This document shows, piece by piece, positions 9,660 to 21,374 of a stretch of DNA of 64,000 bases. Origin of the DNA: Hydnum rufescens UP504 (taxonomy: Eukaryota; Basidiomycota; Agaricomycetes; Cantharellales; Hydnaceae); NCBI GenBank assembly GCA_014904985.1, contig MU129074.1, positions 3,331-67,330 of the forward strand, given 5' to 3'. The notes below the pieces were generated by a model. It made no database searches and was not told the DNA's origin. It saw only the letters and a list, made by a program, of their open reading frames with translations. Both the position numbers and the translations under genes were made by a program. Every line of letters starts with the position of its first letter. The stretch's first letter is position 1.

Positions 9660-11893
9660 TTACCTTGTCGACTGCCCAGGGTACTGAGCAACGACAATTC
9701 CGTCGGGCCCGATAACAGGGGCGCGGACGCCTGATTAACAAAAAAAACAAGTACGTCAGGAACAAGAAACTTTTTTTACGAACTTCATCATAACAAAAGA
9801 CGAACCCCGGATGAATCCTTCTTGTCTCTCGTTGGAGAGCTCTTCCAATGTGAGACCCTTAGTCTCTGGGATCAACAAAGTTGAGAAAATACCAGTCATC
9901 ATGAAAAAGGCGAAGAGCTCGAGGATGTGCCTGTGTATCATAATAGGATCAATGTGATAGGAAAACAAGACGTAAAACCGGCAAAACCTACTTGACAAAG
10001 TGGTTAGTGCCACCAATGTCCTTGAGACGGGCAAAGCCAACTTGAGCAACGACAGCGCCCAATTTCCCACTAGCCGCACTGATACCGTGGGCAGTACTGC
10101 GGTAACGAGTGGGGAAGGCTTCACCAGGGACGATGAATGTCGTGGTGTTTGGCCCGAAATTCTGGAAGAAGTTGGCCATGCAATAAAGCCACACGAAGAT
10201 ATCCTTGGTGCCAGAGGAACCATGGGTAATTAGCTTGTCGTAACCGAAACCCATGCAACAGAAGATGACGGTGAGAATGATGAATCCCATCATTTGGATG
10301 GGCTTGCGGCCCCACTTTGAAAAACAATGTCCTCGTAAGCATCGGGTTGGCCAGAGCCAAGAATGGGCATTCGTACCGAGTCAATGAACAAGAAGGAAAC
10401 CCAATAGCCGGGAATGAGGCCAGCCACAGAGAGGATCAAGTTTCCAACGGAGACGTTATACAGGTTCTTGTAGATAGTACCTCCATGTCCAAGCTTCTTC
10501 GAGGCCTGGCCAGAGATACCACCAAACCCAATAGCAGAGAGAATGACACTCGAGTTGAGACCTGATGGGAAGATGAGAAAAGGCGAGTAGAATTGGGGGT
10601 GGAGAGATATGCATACCCAATCCGTAAAACGCAATATCGAGGGCGAACCAAGAGTAAGCAGTTCCAAGGAGAATACTTCCATTCTTCCATTGCCCGAAAT
10701 AGTTGATAAAGTCACTCCAAGAAGCCTTGGGGGCATCGACGCGCTGAATGACAGCATCGGGGTCGATGTAGTACCTTCCGGTGGTCATGAAAGTGTCCAC
10801 ATCTTGGCTAGCCTGTTGCACGTTGCGCTCGATATCCATGGTAAATCGGGGGGTCTCAGGGATGGTGAGGCGGAAATAAAGGGCAATGACACCTATACTA
10901 GCCTAATTAAGAACGCAATGAAGAACCTTAAGGCGGAGTACGGACCAGGGACACAGCCAAGACCGATAAGAAGGCGCCAGCAGTAGTCAACCTTGGGGGC
11001 ACCGGTGCTAGGGCCATTCTGGATCGAGGTCTTGTAGGCCTCCACGACAATGAGAGCGACGAGAGCAGCGGAGAATTGGCCCCATCCCTGGTTGGCAAAG
11101 ACGGCAGTCATCATGCGGCCGCGAATGCGGGTGGCAGCGAATTCGGAGGTGATGACGGAACTCAAGGGGTACTGTGGAAGGACGAAGAGATGAGAACAGT
11201 GAATGCAAAAGCAAAAGAGGAGGGGAAACGCACGTCACCGCCGATACCGATCCCGGTGATGAATCGCCAAACGATGAGAGTGCCGATAATACTGACTGCT
11301 GGGCCAGGCCCACAAAGAGCCTGGGCAAAGGTGCCAATGATGACTGGGAAAGAAAAATTAACAATGTGAAAAAGTGAGATGAGAGGGAGCATACTGATTA
11401 TGAGCTCCAAGCCGTACATCCTCTTTCGGCCAACGACATCAGCAAGCCAACCGAAAATACTAGAGAAATGTTAGTGAAACAACGAGGGAGGAGGCCATGG
11501 CTCAAACGAACAGTTGTCCAAAGAGTGTCCCGATTGGAGTAGCGACCTTGACACCAAGATCCTGATTGATGTTGAGGACACCCAATCCACCCCCCGTCGG
11601 CTCCTTACCATACACATATCCTAACATGCTCGCAGCAATACTAATGGTGAAGATATCGTAGGCATCCGTGAAGAAACCAACACCGGCCACGATACAGGTC
11701 CGGACGTGGAACCATCTGTAGAAATGGGTGGTTGGGACGGGTTGATGAAGAAGGTAGGATGGGGACATTACGAGAATTTTGCATTGTCGACCTCTGCCAG
11801 GGCGGCCCGACGCCTTTCGTCCAAGGTGAGAGCAGCCTGGTTAGGAGTGGGCTTACCGAAGGATGGCTCATTGTCGACCTTTTCTTCAGACAT
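9660..11893 (-). CDS. PHO84: High-affinity inorganic phosphate/H+ symporter (Pho84 family, MFS)
   Basis: A plasma-membrane phosphate:proton symporter of the major facilitator superfamily. The start at 11893 gives MSEEKVDNEPSFGKP. After a first intron the protein continues WFHVRTCIVAGVGFFTDAYD, the conserved first membrane segment of Pho84-type carriers. Then follow GTLFGQLF, GWLADVVGRKRMYG (the MFS loop 2-3 motif), GIGIGGD/YPLSSVITSEFA, the cytosolic loop, WFALDIAFYGLG, and a C-terminal half with GPNTTTFIVPGEAFPTRYR and IPETKGLTLEEL. At least seven short introns interrupt it. The last one (about 9738-9810, GTTCGT...CAG) restores a C-terminus ending in GPDGIVVAQYPGQSTR and the stop at 9660. 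Without it the frame would end near 9756. Twelve membrane helices and about 560 residues fit the family. No CACGTG (Pho4-type) site was found just upstream. Confidence 0.92.
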
Positions 11894-13597
11894 GGCGATT
11901 AGGGCTTCGAGGATGAAGGGAGCACGGCGGCAGGAGAGATGAATCGCTATCCATATCTTTATATGATTGACCCCACGATTTATGATTTACGCGGCTAGAG
12001 AGTATGTTTCTTGGAACAGGCACACGATTAACATCCATTCACACGTTCGTCGGATGCAAACACACTCACCTTCCATGTGGGGCCGTGCGAGGGCGCGCGA
12101 GACCACGCGAAGGCAAGTAGCCCTGTCATGGGGTCTGAATTTGTCTTGAACAATACTGAAAGCGTCAACCTTGGTGTTAACTTATTCCAATTTATAATTT
12201 ACATGTCCATCCGTCTTTCTTCCACACATCCCACTAGGTCCAACACTGGGACTAGGCCCAAACAAATATTTACCGGCACACTGCCAATCTGGTGAAACGT
12301 GCGTCCCCCCCGTCGTCCATGACCTCGAGAAAAATCAGCCAGGAAATCCAAAGCTACCCGAGATTGCCTCCGACGCCTAGACACATCGGCAAACTCGTCG
12401 ATACCATTTCATTTCATGTGCCCCTCTTTGCCATCGACCCGCTAGCTCACCCTCAAAAACACTCGCTATCCTGATGGAGGCAGCACCCCTACCAGAGCAG
12501 AAACATTGACCTCGCTATGGCTATCCTCTTGGGCTATCATGACATGGAAGGCACTCAATAAGGCAGGGCAAGGCCACAATTACAATTACCCGATTTTATT
12601 ACCAAAACTGCAGTAGCTGCCGTGTTTGGAGGCCCCTTTTCATCGGCGAGGTACAACCCTCTCAACAATTCAGAGCTATTCATATCGTCCCTCGTCCCCA
12701 AGGAAAAACTAATCCTCAATCGAAGAGGCTGGCCCATTATGCTGTAACCACGCGCTTAGTTGCGACTTTGACCTATAATAAACGTGTTCCGCTGCGCAAA
12801 TACAATTCGATGCGATGGGGAATGCAATGCACAAGAAGAATGAAGCCGGGGAACTCGCGGAGATCAGGAAGGCCATCTTACCCCCATCTTACTCGTTTGC
12901 CGTTTTGGGGACATCCCAGATAATGAAGAAGACGGAAATATTTAGTTTTCTGGTGCGATGCCCGGCGCATAGAAACAGGGCACCCGCTGGACGGCCTCGT
13001 AGGCCTTACATATGTATGCCTATTTCGACCTTAGAGATTCCAGTACAAACGATGGGAATTACCCGAGGGTACGTGACAGTATCCAAACATGGATATTCCT
13101 AGATATGTTGTTCCACCCAATCGAAATCGCGAGGGAGGCGCACGCCTGCACACCCGCCCGAACCCGAGACTCAGTCAGGAGATCGCGATCGAGGCCACAG
13201 TCGATTGTTACCATAACGCTGGGAAATAAATATTAAATTCTAATTCTTTTGATCGTCTACACGTCTGTCCTGGTTGCAGGACACACCGCATGGTGCACCT
13301 TACGTTCTTACCGACGCTGAAAGGAGGCCTTGAGCAAGGGTTTCGCTTTCTATGAAAATTAGCGTTGCTGTGGACTTGACTCCATTTCGGAACTTTTTAA
13401 AAAGACAGCCTCTCATGGAGATCACTCATTTCAATGCATTATTTTTCATCCTGCAGCCCAAAAAAAACCAATGTATCGTACTTAGCGAGAAAAAATAATA
13501 TTCAAGACTCGACTCAATTCAGTTGAGCACTAAGATGGTTAAAATGACATTGGTTTGGCGTTGAGTCTTCATCGGCTTTGATCACTGAAATTAATTC
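11894..13597. other. Gene-poor interval upstream of the phosphate transporter
   Basis: This interval should hold the transporter promoter. Several open frames of 60-95 codons occur but none has a recognisable motif or consistent codon use. A stretch near 13460-13560 has A-runs and a short AATTCAGTTGA motif that recurs at about 26262. No gene is supported. Confidence 0.4.
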
Positions 13598-14219
13598 ATG
13601 GCTCGGCATGTACCGCCACCACTGCTGACTAATGCCCCTAGAACACTACCCGGATGCAATATGGAAATTCAGCTCAACCAAGAAATTGACTCCGTCATTG
13701 CACTCGGCGCCTTCCGCGGTATACGACACTCTATTGACTTGTCCCACGTGTCTGGAAAAATAGAGAAAAATACCGTTCGCTTACTTTGTGGAGTCTTCAT
13801 GAGCCTGAGTAATCCTTTTGACAAACAAGTCTTCCTTGAATAGTCTGTACATGACCAACTCTTCCTTGAATGGTCCGGACGTGACCAACTTTTCTGTGAA
13901 CCGCTCTGTTGTGAATGGTGCTTCCATGGATGATGAAGGTGACATGTACAATGATTGCTTGGATATCCAATGGGATTTGGGAAAGTGGGCTCGTCCTCAT
14001 GTGATCTACACCAAGAGAAGTACAACAAACAGTGGCCAACCCTCCCACCTTGACTGAACTTGCTTCCTGAAACAGCACAAGCATATTGGCACGGCTGAAT
14101 TCTTCCTCCTGAACGTTCGGTATGTTGGAGCAAGCGGATACGGAAGTGGCCGGGTACGACGTCGGAGACAAGCACGACCCCTGTGAGGCTATGCCGACAA
14201 CCTCGCCAATCGTCAATCC
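13598..14219. other. Possible decayed coding region with a roughly 30-bp internal repeat
   Basis: Open frames exist on both strands over this interval (plus: 13598-13843 and 13818-14057; minus: 13669-14216). Only the repeat structure at 13819-13911 is distinctive. In the plus frame the repeat spells degenerate MTN.SSLN units. I recognise no protein family, and the two strands cannot be told apart without expression data. Confidence 0.2.
13819..13911 (+). repeat. Three degenerate tandem repeats of 30-33 bp
   Basis: Three head-to-tail units share TGAC(C/A)AAC.....TTCC.TGAA..G.C.G: about 13819-13851, 13852-13881 and 13882-13911. The period stays a multiple of three, which would keep a reading frame, but the surrounding gene is unidentified. 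Confidence 0.6.
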
Positions 14220-14720
14220 GCCAATCTAGCTAAATCCTGTAGCCGAGTTTCACCGGCAATCTTGTACCTCTTTGTTTTTCTGGCACCACCGGCAGTCGGA
14301 CATCTCTTTTCTTTTCCTCAGTCTATTTTCATGTGCTCTTTACCCTCATGTAAATACTATAAAAAGTCGGGCTTAGGCCCTCCAAATATCAAGGACTTCT
14401 CTTTGTGTTCTTCCGCCATTACTGCTTAATTCACCTGGGTGACTCGAGTCTCGCCGGTCTGCCGAATTCGTCCTCACCCGCTTAGTAATCAGGGGGAGTT
14501 CTTGTCCGAATACCATAACTCTCACTACGGTGAAGTGCTGGGTCCGATGTCAACCCCTACGGAAGTGGAGAGCCTAGTGGAAAGAAGGCTAAGACGGACG
14601 TTCGTGTGGTTCCCCAGTCAAGCCCAACACCTAACCCTCCTCGAACGCCCTCGACATCTACCGCCATTGACCTTCCGAGCTTGGCAGGTCTCCGCTTCAC
14701 ATTCTGTGTAAGTATGGGTG
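14220..14720 (+). promoter_or_regulatory. Promoter-like or LTR-like segment
   Basis: A T-rich leader is followed by CTATAAAAAG at about 14357, then GACTTCTCTTTGTGTTC and a C-rich stretch with AATCAGGGGGAG near 14486. A TATA-type box followed by a short leader resembles a retrotransposon LTR and its downstream region. No second copy lies in the window, and no gag or pol coding follows, so a solo or decayed LTR is only a possibility. Confidence 0.2.
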
Positions 14721-16948
14721 TCAAACGTGGTGCAGCAGGTAGCTAAATCTCCCATTACCTTTTAACTAGCACTGAATATGCACCACAACCACCCGTGCGT
14801 TACGCGCCTCATCGCTATTCCCCTCTATCTGTCTGCCGAACGGCCTGCCCCATCGACTGTTTTCCCACCAGTATCAGCACCAGTATCAGCACACCTATCA
14901 AGAACAAAATGACTACTTGCCTGTGATACCCAAAAACTAACAACTTCATATTCCCTTAATCAAATTTCCTTGTATTTATCACCCTCTAAGCATAATACAT
15001 TTTAATGAACATTTGCACTGTTGAAAAGTTCTGCATCGCTGTCTCAAACAAACACCTTAGAGCCGATGCTGATGAGCCAACCGGTTCTGCCGAATATGTT
15101 GCCCAAAGTCCTCAACTCCCAAAAACTTAACAGGCGGAACGCAAAACGCACAGACGAGGGCAAAAAACAACATCGGATGTTCTTGGCTGCAGCATTGATC
15201 ATGACCCCGTAAGGAGCCGTCTCAATCCCAAAGCCCTCCAGGACATCTCCGAGAACATCGACGACCTTTAATGCGACTCCAGCCTCTAGGTAGATCAACA
15301 CAAGAGACACATCAAAGAAAAGTATCCCCATTGCTCGGCACTCTTTCGCGTAGAATTGAACAGATACGTAAACGCTAATAGGGCATCACGGCCTACCTAA
15401 AGCCCACCAAGCATGGGATGAATAGAGGCGTAATAGGGAATAGGGGATTACGGCCTAACTACAACCCACCAAAATTCACGAGAAAGATTGTGCATAGAGC
15501 TAGAGTTGGTGTTCTGGTCGATCCGATGGCATCCAGTCCCTCAAAAGCGGATGTTTGAAGCACCACAACGAAAGGGACATAATTTACGAAATGAACAAGA
15601 AAAGAGACCAAGTCATTAATGTAGCCGATCTGAGCATCCGCGCCCAAGCAGCAACACGGGAGCTCACGCAGGAAGAATCGTCAGATCTGGTGCCAGGGAA
15701 AAAAATTCGACCATGCTGGAGAGTCTATACAGAACGACCATACGCCGTAAGGAGCTCGATCACCGGAGCGTGACATAGGATAGCGTCAGAAGTCACGGTG
15801 TCAAGAACTTCGGATATACAGAGGGAATACAAGGCCACTCCAAACAATATCGCCTCTCCGATACCGAGGACACATCGACGGCAGCGCAAATATTCCAGGA
15901 CATCAGACGTTCTGTCTCACGCCAAGAAAATATTTTACTATAGCGCCGTCGGTAACATCTGTTCGGTGGAGCGGCGAAAGGAATGAGCTTGAGGGCTAGC
16001 GGCATCCGAAGAGAATAGGGCGCATGCAGTCTGTAGGAACAGGGCATACAAAAGTAGACCGAGAAAGAGGAAGAGAATCCCGAGGTCCAGGTCATCCAAA
16101 TGCTGAGGATGCATTTAAAACACTCTACGTATTTAGCGTCCTTTCGAGAAAGAAGCAACGGCCCTCCAACTGTACCAAGAGATACATTTTATGGGTGTTG
16201 GCCACTACACGCCATATCAACTTGGCCTGACGTAACGGGTAAGCACCATCCTGCCATTGGTAATCGGGAGTGGGATAAAAAGAAATGCATTTGCCCCTAT
16301 CATCGCGCCGCGTCTATCCATGTCGAACCATAAGCTACTAGCCTGCTGTATGATCAAAAAGTCGCCTTCATTCCAGCGGCACAAGGTTGCGATGCAATGG
16401 TGTTGCCAGCGTCGGAGGGGCTTCAATAGGAACGGATCATGGTCCCTTTCCGTCAGATCTTCGTTACAAGCATCCGTATCCCCACACGCCAGGCCACTGA
16501 AGCCGCGGTCCAGTAAATAAAGTTAGGGAAGGAAGACAAGCCAGAAGTCTGAAGGTTGGACCATGCATCCAAGATCAGCGCACTCCGGCACGAGGACAAT
16601 GCAGTCGTTGAGCTTTTGTTTGGTGCACGGACAAAGGCGGACGTTTTGTGATTTGTATCCGGACTCAACGCTTTCTTGTTTGCTTTCTTCATCGTCCACG
16701 TTTCTCACACACTCATAACTAACGTACAGTTGTACTTGCCTCCCATAAACCAAAACACATCCACTATATCGCTGTGATACAACTAGTCGTCTCAATATTG
16801 CACCCAGGACATCCACAAGCGGTGCATGCCAACAACTTTTGTATGCCGCATACACTGTATTGCGCAATCAAACCAAATCTGCTCACAGGTGTTTTCTGTC
16901 GTCCAGACCCCTTCCGATACCTCTAGACGCGTTGACCACGAAGAGTTC
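14721..16948. other. Unassigned interval, minus-strand hydrophobic fragments
   Basis: On the minus strand several short open stretches read as membrane-like segments (for example FLVHFVNYVPFVVVL near 15580 and ILFLFLGLLLYALFLQTACA near 16045). They are broken by stops and I cannot join them with credible introns. This may be a decayed membrane-protein gene. A short direct repeat (GGCCTA.CTA.A.CCCACCAA) occurs near 15389 and 15451. The last part should contain the promoter of the SUN gene at 16949. Confidence 0.25.
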
Positions 16949-19726
16949 ATGCGAGGCACTGTTCTACCATCAACTCGAGGAACAGACGACCAAGACAACA
17001 CATCTCCCCCATCACCACGCAGACGGGCAGGCCCCTCCACCAATCCTATCCCCCGATCGTTTGCATACGGGTGAGTCTGATTCTCGTGTCACGTCTCGTG
17101 TTATGAATTGTTGAAATTGAATGCTTGCGCTTGAAGTGCACCATCCGACACAACATCCGTCATTGCCTCCTCTTCCAATCGCACCCTGATAAATACCTTG
17201 GGCCGACCAAATATAAACACCAATACCGTCAACACCACCAATCCCAATTCTTCAGGGGCCCCCCTCAAAGACACATCTGTTCGCATAGCAAACGCCATTG
17301 CAGAAGCATCTATGGCCGGGCCAACACATTCACAGGGCGGTCTTTCTGGTACTAGCTATGCATCCTCATCAACCCTCCTTAACAATTCTCAAAATCCTTC
17401 GTCCTCGAACTCGCTTCGACCCCCTCCTTCCAACCTAGCCCGCCCACGAAAAGCCGGGAAGCCAGTCTCCGCTGGCTCATCTTCCTCGGTCCATCCCGCT
17501 GAATATGACGAGGATCATTCACAACGAGGAAAGCGTGGGCTAAGTCCCGTCGAGGAACTATCCGCTGCTGCCCGACAAAAGTCCCCATTCTTCATCTCAT
17601 TGCGGGAGGCGAATGCCGCAGGGAGCAACTATCAATCGATGTCCGCCCTTCTGGCGGAGCAGGAACAACAACAGGGATATGTACAAGAACCATCCGCCCA
17701 CTCGCTAGATGATACGCAGCTCGAAAGCCGCGATTACCAGTCAGAAAGCGAGATTTTCACAGATCTTAAGCAAAATGCATTGCGTAAGGCCACAAAACCT
17801 CGGTCTCGTCACAAAGGTCCAACTGGTGACGATAATAAAGCATACCGTCCATCTTCTGATGCTGAAGAGTCATCAGACGATGGGATGAGTGATGGTGGGA
17901 GACGGCGGAAGAAGAAGAGAGAGGCTGCACGACATCTTCTTGACGGGAGTCTCCCTATGGTGTCAGCCGAAAAGCGCCGAAAGCCCAAAGGAGCTGGGCG
18001 GAAGAGTGGACCGACATCCCGCAAGGCAGCCGACGACACCAATGGGAGTGGACTATCCCATTCTCCTTCCCGGAATCCTTCCCCTCGCGATCAACCCGAC
18101 GATGAGGATCCAAGTCTCGAATACCAAGACGACCGTTCTGTGATCGACCTCACGAACGAAATACCCCCTCCAACCCCTGAGGAAGAGGCTTACAACCGCA
18201 GTTTAGATTCAGCTTCCGGGGCCCCTTATTCCATCGGAGCCGCAATGGGCCTATCTTTTTATCAATTTGCCTCGTATTTTGGTGTCGCCGGACGACTGCT
18301 CCAAATGGTCATCGTTGCCATGTTCGAGACTCTCCTTGCCCGACCGATATCATGGTTCCGTAACGGGACGTTCCCCGGCTTCTCTCGAATTCTAATACTC
18401 CTCTCTGTCATTGCCGCAGTCTTAGCACTACAATCATTTTCGTTATCCAGTTTTGGGACTTCCAACCCCACTCGCCCGGGGTTTTTCTCATCAATATTTG
18501 GGCGATCCCCACCCCAACGGCCAGCCTTCCAACCTCCCTCTGATCTCCCTGATAACTGGGACCAGTTCACATCCCGATTTTCTTCCATGCAAGCCGAAAT
18601 CGCTGCGCTGTCGGATTACGTTCACCGAGCGGACGATGCTGTTGCCGCAAAAGCTCTCCAACGTCAATTGGCTGCGATGACTAGACGTGCAGATGACGCC
18701 GATGCTAAACTGCAGGGGCTCATCTCAGAAGTCCACGATGCACTGTCAGGGATAACAAAACGGTTAGAACGACAACCCTCTGTTACAGACGGGTTTCATA
18801 AGGTGGACGTCACGTTGGAACGCATGCATGAATGGGTTCGGCGCGTTGAGAATCTCGCCGAGAGTGCTGTACCCCAACTTCACGAGTTGGAAAAGAAGGT
18901 GGCCACGTTAACTACGGTTGATGTTAAGGCACGAGCCAGTAGGGCTCGTGGCCCTCAGGACGTCACACCCGCCCTCATCGAGTTCTTCGAACAACTCATC
19001 CTACGTGCAAGCAAAGACCGCCTCGCACTCGCCGATTATGCCATCTACTCCGGTGGGGGACGCATAATTCCATCACTTACCTCGCCCACATATGAAATAC
19101 GAGTCAAACGGACATGGCTGGGTTCGATCACGGGTTTCGGTGAGACCGGCGGTCCACAAGGTCGACCACCAGTTACAGCCCTCATCCCTGATATAGACGT
19201 TGGTAACTGTTGGCCTTTCCAAGGGTCGACCGGGACTCTCGGGGTTTACCTTAGCAGACATGTCTACGTCTCTTCCGTCACCATCGACCATGTTGCCAAG
19301 GAAGTCACATTCGATATCACACCTGCACCTAAGCGTGTGCACATATGGGGTGTCGTAGATGGTGCAGACAATCTAGCGAAGCTTGTCGATTACCGGAAAG
19401 AATTGGAGACTCGGAAGGAAGCCGGAACGATTACGCATGATGAGCTCGACGAGATAGAGACACCGCTTCCTTTGGGTATGCCACGTTCACTCGAATTTAT
19501 ACAACTGGCAAGCGTAGAATACGATGCCTCGGCTCTGGATAACGTTCAAACGTTCCCCGTTCCTGACCGTATCCGACAACTTGGCATAGATGTCGGTATC
19601 GTCGTCTTCGACGTCCGAAGCAATTGGGGACACCCCGATTTCACCTGCCTGTACCGTGTTCGCGTGCACGGTACGGCACGGGATGCAAGTCAACCACCAA
19701 ATATCTCAGAATCACCCACACCATGA
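16949..19726 (+). CDS. SUN-domain (Sad1/UNC-84) inner nuclear membrane protein
   Basis: This protein would sit in the inner nuclear membrane and bind KASH proteins in the perinuclear space, linking nucleus or spindle pole body to the cytoskeleton. One intron is visible (17071-17136, GTGAGT...AAG), and splicing keeps frame between SFAYG and APSDTT. The start at 16949 (MRGTVLPSTRG) is the nearest ATG; 16826 is an alternative. From 16949 the product is about 900 residues. The long N-terminal half is Ser/Pro/basic-rich. Hydrophobic segments lie near residues 430-450 and 459-478 (ILILLSVIAAVLALQSFSL), followed by a helical, coiled-coil-like region (about 520-635) and the SUN domain (about 650-888) with DYAIYSGGGRIIPSLTSPTY, NCWPFQGSTGTLGVYLS and VRSNWGHPDFTCLYRVRVHG. 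That order is the standard SUN layout, with the domain at the C-terminus. The reading frame is intact. Confidence 0.92.
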
Positions 19727-21374
19727 ACAGCTCCGATCTTTATCTTCCCCTTCCTCACATCTCCGCATCAATCTCCCTTCATTTCCTCGATTTCTGAATC
19801 CTCTTGCTCATCCTGTCCCCCCTTATTTTGCATAGTAATCTTACGTCCTGGTTTTTCAGTTGCAGTCTCTTTGAGATGCCTTCATGTACGAAGTGTTGTG
19901 TATTGCCCAAATGCTGAAATAAGGTATTGATATTAGACTAGGGAGGTCGCGAGTAAAAATGAGTCTTGCTTACAGCGTGCCGTACTGTTCACCTCGTAGC
20001 TAAAAGATGATGGGGCCGAATTTGCGAGGCCATTATTTGCGATTCCCTTGTATGACACAATCTTTATGGGCAGTGAGCTCATGACCAACATTGATTGACA
20101 CAGGACAGGATCGTCAATAGCACGTACAGGGTGATTGTGAAGATTATCTTAGATCCATATAAGCACCGCGAGTTATTACTAGAGCTGAGCTGGGGCTCGA
20201 TCTTCCCCACACTCAGCCCCAGCTGTTGATCCAGATCCGAGGCTCATCTACGGATCGGGTCCGCAGAGATCTGGTCTGGAGGAGCTCTAATATAGGAAGC
20301 CTCATCTTTCTATCGTTTCTATCCCAATCCCATCAGTATCTCTCGCTGAATAGATGTGATCATTGCCCTTTCCCATCTTACTACCGCGCTGCGCACACCT
20401 GTTAAAGGATTTTCCCACTAAGCGCCCATCGTGCTCGCTTCGTCACTTATCAAGACGGCATGAAATGATCATGGATTTTCCATTTGAGCTTGAGATACCT
20501 GGCACTCTGGGCGTGCAAGACGATCTCCATATAGTGTCTCACTTTTTCCATCCATTTAATCATTAAATTTTGCACAGCCATAGTAACATTCTGCGGATAT
20601 TACGGATTTCATGACAGAGCTCAAACTGAACCCCAAAACATTGTTTTTGGGGTCAACTGAATGTTTTTTGCGTTGTCTTTTGCGACCATTTCCGTTAACA
20701 ATTGTTGTACCCATACCGGAACTTGCCGGTGTAAATTCCGCGGAATTACTGTTACATTCATGTGACCTGTGCACACACACACATGTGACCGCCATTCCAG
20801 CTCATACCGTTGTTCTTGAAGGTTCGTGTCCCGCCTGTATCGCTGCTTTTGGGGGCGTTTTTTTTTCCAAGGCCACGACAGTCTGCACCGTGCCCCTCGG
20901 GAATCGCAGGAGCCCTGTGACACCAGTGTGACTGTGTCTGGATCTTTCCGTCTCCCACCATTTGCTCCTCGCGCTCGTGTGATAACTTACAAACCGCCGA
21001 TTCCGACATGGAAGGGGCCAATTGAACTCTGTGTGAGTGAGCACGCATTTGGGATGCAAACCGTCAACTAATTTTCGGTGAACGGGAAGAATAACATACC
21101 GTAATTTTTGGTTCTACAAGATTGTAAAGAACACTGTTTCCTGTTTTCGCGTTCACATAATCCGACACGACACAAGATGGAACCCTCGGTGAATCTTTGA
21201 AGGGGTAGCAGGCATTGGTCCCGTATACTGAAGGACATGCCACTTCAGGAGCCACTCGCAAGTCGAACGAATAGTTTATATCCTTGTAGTTTCCGAAGTA
21301 ATACATGTACTATACTAAACTACAACGAGCTTAAGAGAGAGGGTATAAGGAAAAAGGAAAGAGACCCAGCATCG
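19727..21374. other. Intergenic region between the SUN gene and the Zn2Cys6 factor
   Basis: No supportable gene. Notable local structure: an inverted repeat AGCTGGGGCT...AGCCCCAGCT near 20188-20225, and CCCCAAAACA/TTGTTTTTGGGG near 20632-20655. A stretch at about 21137-21215 (AATCCGACACGACACAAGATGGAA) resembles one at about 26485. It contains the terminators of both flanking genes, which converge here. Confidence 0.45.

Noticed and set aside
9756..9787. C-terminus of the phosphate transporter ending in KKVSCS
   Set aside because: A canonical intron removes this stretch and gives a more plausible ending with the stop at 9660.
20188..20225. Inverted repeat AGCTGGGGCT/AGCCCCAGCT as a transposon end
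   Set aside because: Only about 10 bp per arm, no flanking duplication and no second copy.
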